From Streptomyces griseorubiginosus (GTDB lineage: Bacteria; Actinomycetota; Actinomycetes; Streptomycetales; Streptomycetaceae), in contig NZ_KQ948738.1 of the NCBI RefSeq assembly GCF_001514195.1, forward strand, positions 640,605 to 704,604: DNA of 64,000 nt, written 5' to 3'. Below the pieces are notes generated by a model, which did no database searches, had not been told where the DNA came from, and saw only the letters and a list, made by a program, of their open reading frames with translations. A program made the position numbers and the translations under genes. Below are positions 1-7,001 of this stretch, one piece after another (within the stretch, counting starts at the first letter, position 1; the number at the start of each line of letters is the position of its first letter).

Positions 1-76
1 TCTTGCCGTGGTCGACGTGACCCATCGTGCCGATGTTCAGGTGCGGCTTGGTGCGCACGTAAGCGGTTTTGGACAT
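1..76 (-). CDS. tuf: Elongation factor Tu, N-terminal fragment (tuf3-like)
   Basis: Only the first 25 codons are in the window; the gene runs off the left edge. The translation starts MSKTAYVRTKPHLNIGTMGH and ends in GHVDHGK, the G1 (P-loop) box of EF-Tu, which delivers aminoacyl-tRNA to the ribosome in a GTP-dependent way. Normal actinobacterial Tuf1 begins MAKAKFERTKPH, so this head is the divergent second type known in streptomycetes as Tuf3, reported to be stress or stringent-response linked (family knowledge). The start ATG is preceded by GAGGCTTCGAGGTACAGCC, in which GAGG/GAGG-like bases could serve as ribosome binding site. Transcribed divergently from the TVP38 gene. The identity is secure; whether the rest of the gene is intact cannot be seen. 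Confidence 0.93.
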   Translation of the reverse strand, partial: MSKTAYVRTKPHLNIGTMGHVDHGK

Positions 77-221
77 GGCTGTACCTCGAAGCCTCTTCGT
101 GTTCGTGGAAGAACGGGGACCCCGAGAACTCGCCGACCCTCCCCCTGCGGGGTCCGCCGGACGATCCGGGAAGGGTCAGCTTCGGGCGCCGTCTGCGGCG
201 GCCGGGAAAAAGGGAACGGCA

Positions 222-265
222 GCCTTCGGCGCATCCGCGACTGCGGATGCTGCGAGAGCGAAGGC
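222..265 (-). promoter_or_regulatory. Nested hairpin in the tuf3 upstream region
   Basis: An outer inverted repeat GCCTTCG (222-228) / CGAAGGC (259-265) encloses an inner perfect stem GCATCCGC (231-238) / GCGGATGC (243-250) with loop GACT. If tuf3 transcription starts further right, this would fold in its 5' leader. No T-run follows, so it is not a classical terminator. A regulatory role is inference. Confidence 0.4.
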
Positions 266-273
266 GTACCGGA

Positions 274-291
274 ACATGACGCAGATCATGT
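274..291. promoter_or_regulatory. 18-bp palindrome between tuf3 and the TVP38 gene
   Basis: Perfect 6-bp arms ACATGA / TCATGT with a 6-bp spacer lie in the divergent intergenic region. This is a plausible protein-binding site; no regulator can be named from the sequence. Confidence 0.3.
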
Positions 292-404
292 CCCACCCGT
301 CGTCCCACGTCGAACGGTTTTTTACGGCCGCCCGTCGCCGTTCCTCCGCACAACCGGCGGCATCCGTAGGGCGATCACCCGTCCGGGTCGGTTACCGTCA
401 CAGG

Positions 405-1172
405 ATGCTCGATGCCACCACCCGCTCTGGGGGCACCGCCACGGCCACTCCCCCGGCCATCGCCACGGAGCTCGCTCTCCCCGTCCCGGCTCCGGTGGGT
501 CTGACCACCCGCTGCACGAGAGTGCTGCTGTCGCCGTGGGCCCGGCTCTCCCTGCTGATCGCCCTGCTCGCGGGGGCCGCCACCGCGGTCCTGCTCTTCG
601 AGCCGCAGAGACTGCTCTCGGACGGCTGGCCGCCCCAGCTCGGCGGGATCGCGGCCGCGATCGTGTTCGGGGTGGCGTACGGGTTGTGCACGGTGGCGTT
701 CGTGCCCCGGCCGCTGCTGAACCTGGCGGCGGGCGCGCTCTTCGGCTCGCAGCTCGGGCTGGCTTCGGCGCTCGCCGGGACGGTGCTCGGGGCGGGGGTC
801 GCCTTCGGTCTCGGCCGGGTGCTCGGGCAGGACGCGCTGCGGCCGCTGCTGCGGGGGCGGTGGCTGAAGGCCGCGGACGGGCAGCTCAGCCGGCACGGGT
901 TCCGGTCGATGCTGGCGGCCCGGTTGTTCCCCGGGGTGCCGTTCTGGGCGGCGAACTACTGTGCCGCCGTCTCCCGGATGGGGTACGTGCCGTTCCTGGT
1001 CGCGACGGCGCTCGGGTCGATCCCGAACACCGCCGCGTACGTCGTCGCGGGCGCGCGCGCTTCGGCACCCACGTCACCCGCCTTCCTGATCGCCATGGCC
1101 GCGATCGCCCTGCCAGGGCTGGCCGGGGCCGTGGTGGCCTGGCGCAAGCGGCACCATCTGCGTGGGCGCTGA
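405..1172 (+). CDS. TVP38/TMEM64 (DedA-superfamily) membrane protein
   Basis: A 255-residue integral membrane protein. The start chosen is the ATG at 405; an upstream in-frame extension lacks coding character. Hydrophobic segments are at about residues 45-65, 80-105 and 115-150, with further ones near the C-terminus. The central motif ARLFPGVPFWAANYCAA, followed by FLVATALGSIPNTAAYV, matches the SNARE-associated (VTT) domain of the TVP38/TMEM64/DedA family, whose members are linked to envelope lipid transport or carrier recycling. It stands alone, divergent from tuf3, with a hairpin repeat directly after its stop. The substrate is unknown; the family call is good, the function is not established. 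Confidence 0.8.
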   Translation: MLDATTRSGGTATATPPAIATELALPVPAPVGLTTRCTRVLLSPWARLSLLIALLAGAATAVLLFEPQRLLSDGWPPQLGGIAAAIVFGVAYGLCTVAFVPRPLLNLAAGALFGSQLGLASALAGTVLGAGVAFGLGRVLGQDALRPLLRGRWLKAADGQLSRHGFRSMLAARLFPGVPFWAANYCAAVSRMGYVPFLVATALGSIPNTAAYVVAGARASAPTSPAFLIAMAAIALPGLAGAVVAWRKRHHLRGR

Positions 1173-1216
1173 GCGCCCCTTCAGGGGCGCGGGGAACTGC
1201 GCAACCAGCCACGACG
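1173..1216 (+). repeat. Dispersed Streptomyces intergenic hairpin element, copy 1
   Basis: The stem GCGCCCCT (1173-1180) / AGGGGCGC (1183-1190) is followed by the tail GGGGAACTGCGCAACCAGCC and ACGACG. A second copy with the same stem base and tail is at 53818-53864. Both sit directly after a stop codon between convergent genes. From memory this sequence occurs many times in Streptomyces genomes. Here it probably also acts as a terminator-like hairpin for the gene ending at 1172. Confidence 0.65.
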
Positions 1217-1240
1217 GCGCAGCAGACACACGATGTGCCT

Positions 1241-2410
1241 TCAGACCCGCTCCAGGATCATCGCGTTGGCCAAGCCGCCCGCTTCGCACATCGTCTGGAG
1301 CCCGTAGCGCGCCCCGCGCTCCCGCATGGCGTGCACCAGGGTCGTCGTGAGGCGGGTGCCACTCGCGCCCAGGGGGTGGCCCAGCGCTATCGCGCCGCCG
1401 TGCACGTTGACCTTGGCCAGGTCCGCGCCCGTCTCCTGCCGCCAGGCCAGGACCACACTGGAGAAGGCCTCGTTGACCTCGAAGAGGTCGATGTCGTCGA
1501 GGGTGAGCTTCGCCCGGCGCAGGACCTTCTCCGTGGCCGGCACGACTCCCGTGAGCATGAGGATCGGGTCGGAGCCGGTCACGGCGAACGAGTGCAGCCG
1601 GGCCAGGGGCCGCAGACCGAGCCGTTGGGCGGTCTCACCGGACATGATGAGCACCGCCGAGGCGCCGTCGTTGATCGGGCTGGCGTTGCCCGCGGTGACG
1701 TTCCACTCGATCTGGGGGAAGCGTTCGGCGAAGTGCGGGTCGTAGTAGGCGGGCTTGAGGCCGGCGAGGATCTCGGGGGTGCTGCCCGGGCGGACGCACT
1801 CGTCGCGCGAGACTCCCTCCAGGGGTGCCAGCTCGGCGTCGAAGAGGCCCTTCTCCCAGGCCGCGGCGGCCTTGTGGTGGGAGGAGACGGCGAACGCGTC
1901 CATCTGCTCGCGGGTGATCGACCACTTGGCGGCGATGAGCTCGGCGCTGATGCCCTGTGGCACCAGTCCCTCCTCGTAGCGGGCGGCGACGCCGGGGCCG
2001 AAGGGGTCCTTGCCCTCGGGGACGTTCGACCACATCGGCACGCGGCTCATCGACTCGACGCCGCAGGCCACGACGATGTCGTAGGCGCCCGCGATCACTC
2101 CTTGGGCGGCGAAGTGCACGGCCTGCTGGGAGGAGCCGCACTGGCGGTCCACGGTGGTGGCCGGGACGCTCTCCGGGAAGCCGGCGGACAGGGCCGCGTA
2201 GCGGGTGGTGTTCATGGCCTGCTCGCCGACCTGGTCGACGGTGCCGCCGATGACGTCGTCGATGAGCGCCGGGTCGACGCCGGAGCGCTCCACGAGGGTG
2301 CGCAGGGTGTGGGCGAGGAGTTCGACGGGATGCACATGGGCGAGGGCGCCGTTGGACTTGCCCTTGCCGATGGGAGTGCGTACGGCTTCGACGATCACTG
2401 CGTCACGCAT
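1241..2410 (-). CDS. Acetyl-CoA C-acyltransferase (thiolase)
   Basis: A 389-residue thiolase-fold enzyme that condenses or cleaves acyl-CoA (fatty acid beta-oxidation or acetoacetyl-CoA metabolism, cytoplasmic). Visible signatures are DRQCGSSQQAV with the acyl-accepting Cys at about residue 91, NVHGGAIALGHPLGASG with the catalytic His of the GHP motif, and CEAGGLANAMI near the end with the second Cys. Length is normal. The start is the ATG at 2410, which has GGAGG eight bases upstream; a GTG five codons earlier is possible. The gene is divergent from an HxlR-type regulator with a perfect inverted repeat between them, so that regulator is the likely controller. Degradative and biosynthetic thiolases cannot be told apart here. 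Confidence 0.92.
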   Translation of the reverse strand: MRDAVIVEAVRTPIGKGKSNGALAHVHPVELLAHTLRTLVERSGVDPALIDDVIGGTVDQVGEQAMNTTRYAALSAGFPESVPATTVDRQCGSSQQAVHFAAQGVIAGAYDIVVACGVESMSRVPMWSNVPEGKDPFGPGVAARYEEGLVPQGISAELIAAKWSITREQMDAFAVSSHHKAAAAWEKGLFDAELAPLEGVSRDECVRPGSTPEILAGLKPAYYDPHFAERFPQIEWNVTAGNASPINDGASAVLIMSGETAQRLGLRPLARLHSFAVTGSDPILMLTGVVPATEKVLRRAKLTLDDIDLFEVNEAFSSVVLAWRQETGADLAKVNVHGGAIALGHPLGASGTRLTTTLVHAMRERGARYGLQTMCEAGGLANAMILERV

Positions 2411-2450
2411 GGTGCGGGCCTCCACGGGCTACCAGCGAGTAGGAAATCCA

Positions 2451-2498
2451 AACTCACCATAACTCCGTGAGTTGGAAAAGCAAACCCTCACCTAGACT
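2451..2498. promoter_or_regulatory. Operator-like inverted repeat and leaderless promoter, thiolase/HxlR
   Basis: Perfect arms AACTCAC (2451-2457) / GTGAGTT (2467-2473) with a 9-bp spacer sit in the 94-bp divergent region; TCC and GGA extend the symmetry. On the + strand TTGGAA (2472-2477) and TAGACT (2493-2498) could be -35 and -10. The -10 ends six bases before the ATG of the HxlR gene, the arrangement of leaderless actinobacterial transcripts. The repeat overlaps the -35, so autorepression is a natural inference. Confidence 0.55.
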
Positions 2499-2504
2499 GG
2501 GCGC

Positions 2505-2978
2505 ATGGCCGCCACCAAGGACCCGCGCCCCTGCTCGATCGCCGACGCCCTGACGCTCGTCGGCGAGAAGTACTCCCTGCTCGTGCTGCGGGAGGTCTGC
2601 CTGGGCAACGGCCGCTTCGACCAGCTGGTGCGCAACATCGGGGCCCCGCGCGACATCCTGGCCACCCGGCTGCGCCGGCTCGTGGACGCCGGGATCCTGA
2701 CCAAGCGGGTCTACAGCGAGCGGCCGCAGCGCTTCGAGTACCGGCCCACGCGGGCGGGTCTGGAGCTGGAGCCGGTGCTGCTGACGCTCATGGCGTGGGG
2801 CGACCGGCACCTGCGGGGGGACGACGACCGGCCCATGGTCGTCGAGCACAGCTGCGGCCACGAACTGCTGCCGGTGGTCTCCTGCTCGGTCTGCGGGAGC
2901 GCGGTGGCCCACGAGGACCTGACGGCCCACCCGCAGTCCCCCGGCTGGACGGTGAGCGGTCCCACGGCCGCCGCCTGA
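2505..2978 (+). CDS. HxlR-family winged-helix transcriptional regulator
   Basis: 157 residues. PCSIADALTLVGEKYSLLVLRE and the following FDQLVRNIGAPRDILATRLRRLVDAGIL form the winged helix-turn-helix of the HxlR/DUF24 family, with the usual N-terminal Cys (Cys10) that in some members is a redox or electrophile sensor. The C-terminal part carries CGHELLPVVSCSVCG, a possible small metal-binding knuckle. Predicted leaderless translation from the ATG at 2505. Divergent from the thiolase gene, with an inverted repeat between them, so it probably controls the thiolase and itself. The effector is unknown. Confidence 0.88.
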   Translation: MAATKDPRPCSIADALTLVGEKYSLLVLREVCLGNGRFDQLVRNIGAPRDILATRLRRLVDAGILTKRVYSERPQRFEYRPTRAGLELEPVLLTLMAWGDRHLRGDDDRPMVVEHSCGHELLPVVSCSVCGSAVAHEDLTAHPQSPGWTVSGPTAAA

Positions 2979-3101
2979 CCGCCCCTGTGCCGGAGCTGTC
3001 ACCCCGGGACGCTACGCTTCCCCCGTACCCCGATCACCGCTCCCGGTGATGCGGCGTGCCCGACTCCCTTCACTCGACCAGCACTTGGACGCCGTAACTT
3101 C

Positions 3102-3977
3102 ATGTCTTGGTTTGAATCACTCATCCTCGGACTCGTCCAGGGGCTGACCGAGTTCCTTCCCGTCTCCTCCAGCGCGCATCTGCGTCTGACCGCGGCCTTC
3201 TCGGGCTGGAAGGATCCCGGGGCGGCCTTCACCGCGATCACCCAGATCGGCACCGAGGCCGCCGTGCTGATCTACTTCCGCAAGGACATCGGGCGGATCA
3301 TCTCGACGTGGAGCCGTTCGCTGGTGAAGAAGGAGCTGCGCAGCGACCACGACGCCCAGATGGGCTGGCTGGTCATCGTCGGCTCGATCCCGATCGGTGT
3401 GCTGGGGCTGCTGTTCAAGGACCACATCGAGGGGCCGTTCCGCGATCTGCGCATCACCGCCACGATGTTGATCGTCGTGGGCATCGTCATCGGCATCGCC
3501 GACCGGCTCGCGGCACGCGACGAGACCGGGGGCAAGCACCGGGCGCCCAAGCAGCGCAAGGGACTTGAGGACCTCGGCGTCAAGGACGGCCTGATCTTCG
3601 GCTTCTGCCAGTCCATGGCCCTCGTCCCCGGCGTCTCCCGCTCCGGCGCGACCATCAGCGGTGGCCTCTTCATGGGCTACAAGCGCGAGTCGGCGGCCCG
3701 CTACTCCTTCCTCCTCGCGATCCCGGCCGTTCTCGCCTCGGGTCTCTTCGAGTTGAAGGACGCGATGGAGAGCGACCACGTCTCCTGGGGCCCCACGATC
3801 TTCGCCACGGTGATCGCCTTCGCGAGCGGATACGCGGTCATCGCGTGGTTCATGAAGTGGATCTCCAACAAGAGCTTCATGCCCTTCGTCTGGTACCGCA
3901 TCGCCCTCGGCATCGTCATCATCGCCCTGGTCACGGCGGGAGTCCTGAGCCCCCACGCGGCGGAGTCGGCGGGCTGA
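3102..3977 (+). CDS. uppP: Undecaprenyl-diphosphatase UppP (BacA)
   Basis: A 291-residue polytopic membrane phosphatase that converts undecaprenyl diphosphate to the monophosphate carrier of cell-wall synthesis, and whose overexpression gives bacitracin resistance. Diagnostic motifs are QGLTEFLPVSSSAH near the N-terminus (usually SSSGH) and VPGVSRSGATISGG in the middle; both catalytic loops are present. Hydrophobic segments fill the rest. Length is at the family norm of about 270-290. The DUF1877 gene follows eight bases downstream and may be co-transcribed. Confident call. Confidence 0.96.
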   Translation: MSWFESLILGLVQGLTEFLPVSSSAHLRLTAAFSGWKDPGAAFTAITQIGTEAAVLIYFRKDIGRIISTWSRSLVKKELRSDHDAQMGWLVIVGSIPIGVLGLLFKDHIEGPFRDLRITATMLIVVGIVIGIADRLAARDETGGKHRAPKQRKGLEDLGVKDGLIFGFCQSMALVPGVSRSGATISGGLFMGYKRESAARYSFLLAIPAVLASGLFELKDAMESDHVSWGPTIFATVIAFASGYAVIAWFMKWISNKSFMPFVWYRIALGIVIIALVTAGVLSPHAAESAG

Positions 3978-3984
3978 CGCGGCC

Positions 3985-4482
3985 GTGGCCCTCACCCAGC
4001 AGTTCGCGCGCGTCACGCCGGAGCACCGGGAACGGCTCCGCACCGGGACCGAGGAATGGGACCCGGGCGCCGAGAACCTCCTGGACACGGGCTGGGCAGT
4101 GTGGGGGCTCATCCGCTTCTGCCGTGCGTCGGGGGCTGACCCCGACACGGTGGCCCTGCTGGATCGCGCGGTCTCCGGCGATCCGGACGGCGATGTCGCC
4201 TTCCTTGACCACGACGGCGTGTACGACGGCTTCACGGACCCGCCGCGTCTGCTGGAGCCCACCGCCGTGGCCGACATCGCGCGCGCTCTCGACGCCCTCG
4301 ACCCCGGCGCCCTGCTCGCCGAGCTGCCGGACTCCCCCGACGAGGCGTCAGCGGTCTGCGGTCTCGGTCCGCTGTCGGACGGTGACGTACGCGGTCACCT
4401 CGTCGAACACCTCACCGCGATGCGGGAGTTCTACGGCGAGGCCGCGATTCACGGGCAGTGCGTGGTCACTTGGATCGACTGA
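3985..4482 (+). CDS. DUF1877 (YfbM-like) protein
   Basis: 165 residues starting at a GTG seven bases after the uppP stop, so probably translated from the same message. The acidic sequence, with an N-terminal TPEH-like segment and a C-terminal MREFYGEAAIHGQCVVTWID, fits the YfbM/DUF1877 family, cytoplasmic proteins of unknown function. No catalytic motif is evident. Family assignment is by overall resemblance, so moderate. Confidence 0.7.
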   Translation: MALTQQFARVTPEHRERLRTGTEEWDPGAENLLDTGWAVWGLIRFCRASGADPDTVALLDRAVSGDPDGDVAFLDHDGVYDGFTDPPRLLEPTAVADIARALDALDPGALLAELPDSPDEASAVCGLGPLSDGDVRGHLVEHLTAMREFYGEAAIHGQCVVTWID

Positions 4483-4591
4483 GCGCGGCTTCGAGGGCAG
4501 GGCGCCCGACCCGGTTCCCGTGACCTATCGCACGCGTTCTGCGTAGCCGTCCGGTAGCGGACTGTCAGTGCTTGCGCCTAGGCTGGTCCGC

Positions 4592-4771
4592 ATGTCCCCC
4601 GATTCCGTGATCCCTGGTTCCGTGCGGTCTGCTGCCGAAGTGAACGAGCAGATCCGGGCGCTCTGGATGCGCGCCGGCGGCACCCTGTCGTCCGAGGAGC
4701 GCGCGGAGTACGAGCTGTTGGTGGTCGAATGGGCGGCCGCGATCCGCGCCGACATCATCGAAGCGGCCTGA
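4592..4771 (+). CDS. Small conserved-looking protein, 59 residues, leaderless
   Basis: Starts at ATG 4592, seven bases after a TAGGCT box (4579-4584), the spacing of a leaderless actinobacterial promoter. The protein is helical and acidic (AAEVNEQIRALWMRAGGTLS, then SSEERAEYELLVVEWAAAIR), without Cys or membrane segments. Codon use has the third-position GC of its neighbours, supporting a real gene. No family recognised. It lies between a DUF1877 gene and a monooxygenase on the same strand. Confidence 0.65.
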   Translation: MSPDSVIPGSVRSAAEVNEQIRALWMRAGGTLSSEERAEYELLVVEWAAAIRADIIEAA

Positions 4772-4875
4772 GCCGAGCCCCCCCTCACAGGCCGAAATGC
4801 CGCGTACAGCACCGCAGTTCGCTCCGATAGCCTGACCGGACCCACCTCCGAGCCCCCTCGAAGCGAGGTTCCGTC

Positions 4876-6048
4876 ATGCGAGCGATCGTCGTGGGCGCCG
4901 GCATCGGAGGACTGACCGCGGCCCTGAGCCTGCGTCGGGCCGGCCATGACGTGACCCTCGTCGAGCGGGCGCGGCGGCTCACCGAGATCGGCGCCGGGAT
5001 CCAGCTCGCCCCCAACGCCACCCGCGTACTGCGCCGGTTGCACCTCCTAGACGCCGTGGCACGGCGGTCCACCCGTCCCACCCAGGTCAGCTTCCGCACC
5101 TGGTCCGACGGCTCCGAGATCTGCCGCTATGTCATCGGCCCGGAGGCGGAGGAGGAGTTCGGGGCGCCGTACCTCCAGGTCCACCGGGCCGATCTCCAAC
5201 AAGCCCTGGTCGCCGCCCTACCGCCCGGAACCCTGCGTCTGGCCACCGCCGTCGTCGGGGTCGACCAGGACGACAAGTCGGCCCGGGTGACCACGGCGGA
5301 CGGCGAACACCTGGAGGCCGACCTCGTCGTGGCCGCCGACGGCATCCGCTCCGCCGCCCGCCAGTGGCTCTTCGGCGCGGACGAGGCGCTGTTCTCGCAC
5401 ACCGCCGCGTACCGGGCCCTGCTCCCCGCCGCCGAGGTCGCCGACCTGGACCTGCCCGAGTACGCCGGCTGGCTCGGGCCGGGCGGCCATGTCGTCCACT
5501 ACTGGCTGCGCCGCGGTGAACTCCTCAACGTCGTCGCCGTGTTCGGCACGCACCGGGCCGCCGAGGAGTCGTGGACCGCGCCGGCGGAACCCGGTGAGCA
5601 ACTGCGCACGTTCGCCGGCTGGGACCCCCGCCTGCTGACCGTCCTCGAACGGGCGGGCCAGGTCTTCCGCTACGGCATCCACACCCGCGCCCCGCTCAGC
5701 CGCTGGAGCCTCGGCCGGGTCACCCTGCTCGGCGACAGCGCCCACGCGATGGTGCCGTTCCAGGCCCAGGGAGCCGCCCAGGCCGTGATGGACGCGGCCG
5801 TCCTCGGCGACAGTCTCACCGGCACGGCACCCGACGAGGTCCCCGACGCCCTCGACCGCTACGTCCGCAGGCGCCTGCCGGCCGCCACGGCCGTGCAGAC
5901 CAGTTCCGCCCGCGCGGGCCACGACTACCACCTCCCCGACGGCCCCGAGGCCGACGCCCGCAACGCCCGCCTGGTCGCCCTCGCCGCCGAGAACAGATTC
6001 GGCCCGCACTCGGCCGCCTGGCCGGTAGACGTCCTGGCCGAGGACTGA
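4876..6048 (+). CDS. FAD-dependent aromatic monooxygenase (salicylate / 3-hydroxybenzoate hydroxylase type)
   Basis: A 390-residue group A flavoprotein hydroxylase. RAIVVGAGIGGLTAALSLRR is the N-terminal dinucleotide-binding GxGxxG; VVAADGIRSAARQ is the DG motif; GRVTLLGDSAHAMVPFQAQG is the GD motif that contacts FAD ribityl and starts the active-site region. No membrane or export signals. Members insert oxygen into phenolic rings using NAD(P)H and O2, but streptomycete homologues can also act in secondary metabolism. Nothing adjacent fixes the substrate. The start ATG follows a weak AGCGAGG. Confidence 0.88.
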   Translation: MRAIVVGAGIGGLTAALSLRRAGHDVTLVERARRLTEIGAGIQLAPNATRVLRRLHLLDAVARRSTRPTQVSFRTWSDGSEICRYVIGPEAEEEFGAPYLQVHRADLQQALVAALPPGTLRLATAVVGVDQDDKSARVTTADGEHLEADLVVAADGIRSAARQWLFGADEALFSHTAAYRALLPAAEVADLDLPEYAGWLGPGGHVVHYWLRRGELLNVVAVFGTHRAAEESWTAPAEPGEQLRTFAGWDPRLLTVLERAGQVFRYGIHTRAPLSRWSLGRVTLLGDSAHAMVPFQAQGAAQAVMDAAVLGDSLTGTAPDEVPDALDRYVRRRLPAATAVQTSSARAGHDYHLPDGPEADARNARLVALAAENRFGPHSAAWPVDVLAED

Positions 6049-6438
6049 CCTCGGGCCACGGGCCCACCGGGCCACCGGGCCACCGGCCCACCGCGCCCCC
6101 GGGCTCCCGGGCCACCCGCAGAGCCTCGCCAGGCCCCTCGCGCCGAGCCCCACCCGGGCCACTCACGCCAAACCTCCACCCCAAAACCCACGCCGGCCCC
6201 CCGGCCCCGAGCCACCCACGCCAGACCCCCGGCCCCATGCCGGCCTCGGCAGACCCCGGCCCCAGAGCCGCCACGGCCGACCGCGGCCACCGCCCCGCCC
6301 GCAGCGGACCCCAGGCCACTGCCCCGCCCAGGGCCGACCCCAGGCCACCACCCCGCCCCAGCCAACCCCCTCCACCGCCCGCCCCCGCCCCGCGCCGCCA
6401 CCGAATGTCCCCGCACGCCCCTAGCCCCCGCTCGCCCC
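6049..6438. other. C-rich low-complexity intergenic stretch
   Basis: 390 bp without a credible gene. The + strand is strongly C-biased and T-poor, with degenerate direct repeats such as GACCCCAGGCCACYRCCCCG (two adjacent copies near 6308-6360) and many GGGCCACC/GGCCCACC blocks near 6053-6120. It probably holds the terminator of the monooxygenase gene, but no clean hairpin with a T-run is visible. Confidence 0.6.
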
Positions 6439-6936
6439 ATGCCCAACACTGAGCCGATGACGCAGCGTGTGGAGCTCGCGACCGTGATGGACCGGCTGGC
6501 CGTGGACGCACTCGTCACCGACTACGCCGCCGCCGTGGACGACGGTGACTGGGAGGCGTACCGAGGACTCTTCACCTCCGACGGACGGGCCGACTACCGC
6601 TCGGCGGGCGGGGTCGAGGGCGACGCGGACGGCGTCGCCGCCTGGCTCGCGGACAGCCTGGGGCTGTTCTCGATGCGACAGCACCTGATCGTCAACCGCC
6701 GGGTCCGCTTCGGCACCCTGGAGCAGGACACCGGCGACACGGCCCGCGTCCGCGCCGACTACCTCAACCCGATGCGCCTGGCCGGCACGGACGCCACCGC
6801 CCCGGACTTCGTCTGCGGGGGCCGCTACTCCTTCGACCTCCTGCGCACCGACGACGGCTGGCGGGTGCGCGAGGTCGTCGTCCAGGAGAAATGGCGGCGT
6901 CTGCCCGGCCCGCGTCCGGCACCCGTGATCAACTGA
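6439..6936 (+). CDS. SnoaL-like / NTF2-fold protein
   Basis: 165 residues. The pattern LAVDALVTDYAAAVDDGDWE, followed by YRGLFTSDGRADYRSAGG, then MRQHLIVNRRVRF and a C-terminal YSFDLLRTDDGWRVREVVV, is that of the SnoaL_4 branch of NTF2-like alpha+beta barrels. These are ring hydroxylation/dehydration accessory enzymes or small-ligand binders. The start may be ATG 6439 or ATG 6457. The neighbouring flavin hydroxylase and lnt genes do not reveal a substrate. Confidence 0.8.
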   Translation: MPNTEPMTQRVELATVMDRLAVDALVTDYAAAVDDGDWEAYRGLFTSDGRADYRSAGGVEGDADGVAAWLADSLGLFSMRQHLIVNRRVRFGTLEQDTGDTARVRADYLNPMRLAGTDATAPDFVCGGRYSFDLLRTDDGWRVREVVVQEKWRRLPGPRPAPVIN

Positions 6937-7001
6937 GCCGACGCCCGTCGGATCGTCAACCCCACGATCACCGATGACACTCACGGGGTAGGAGGCGCCG
7001 T

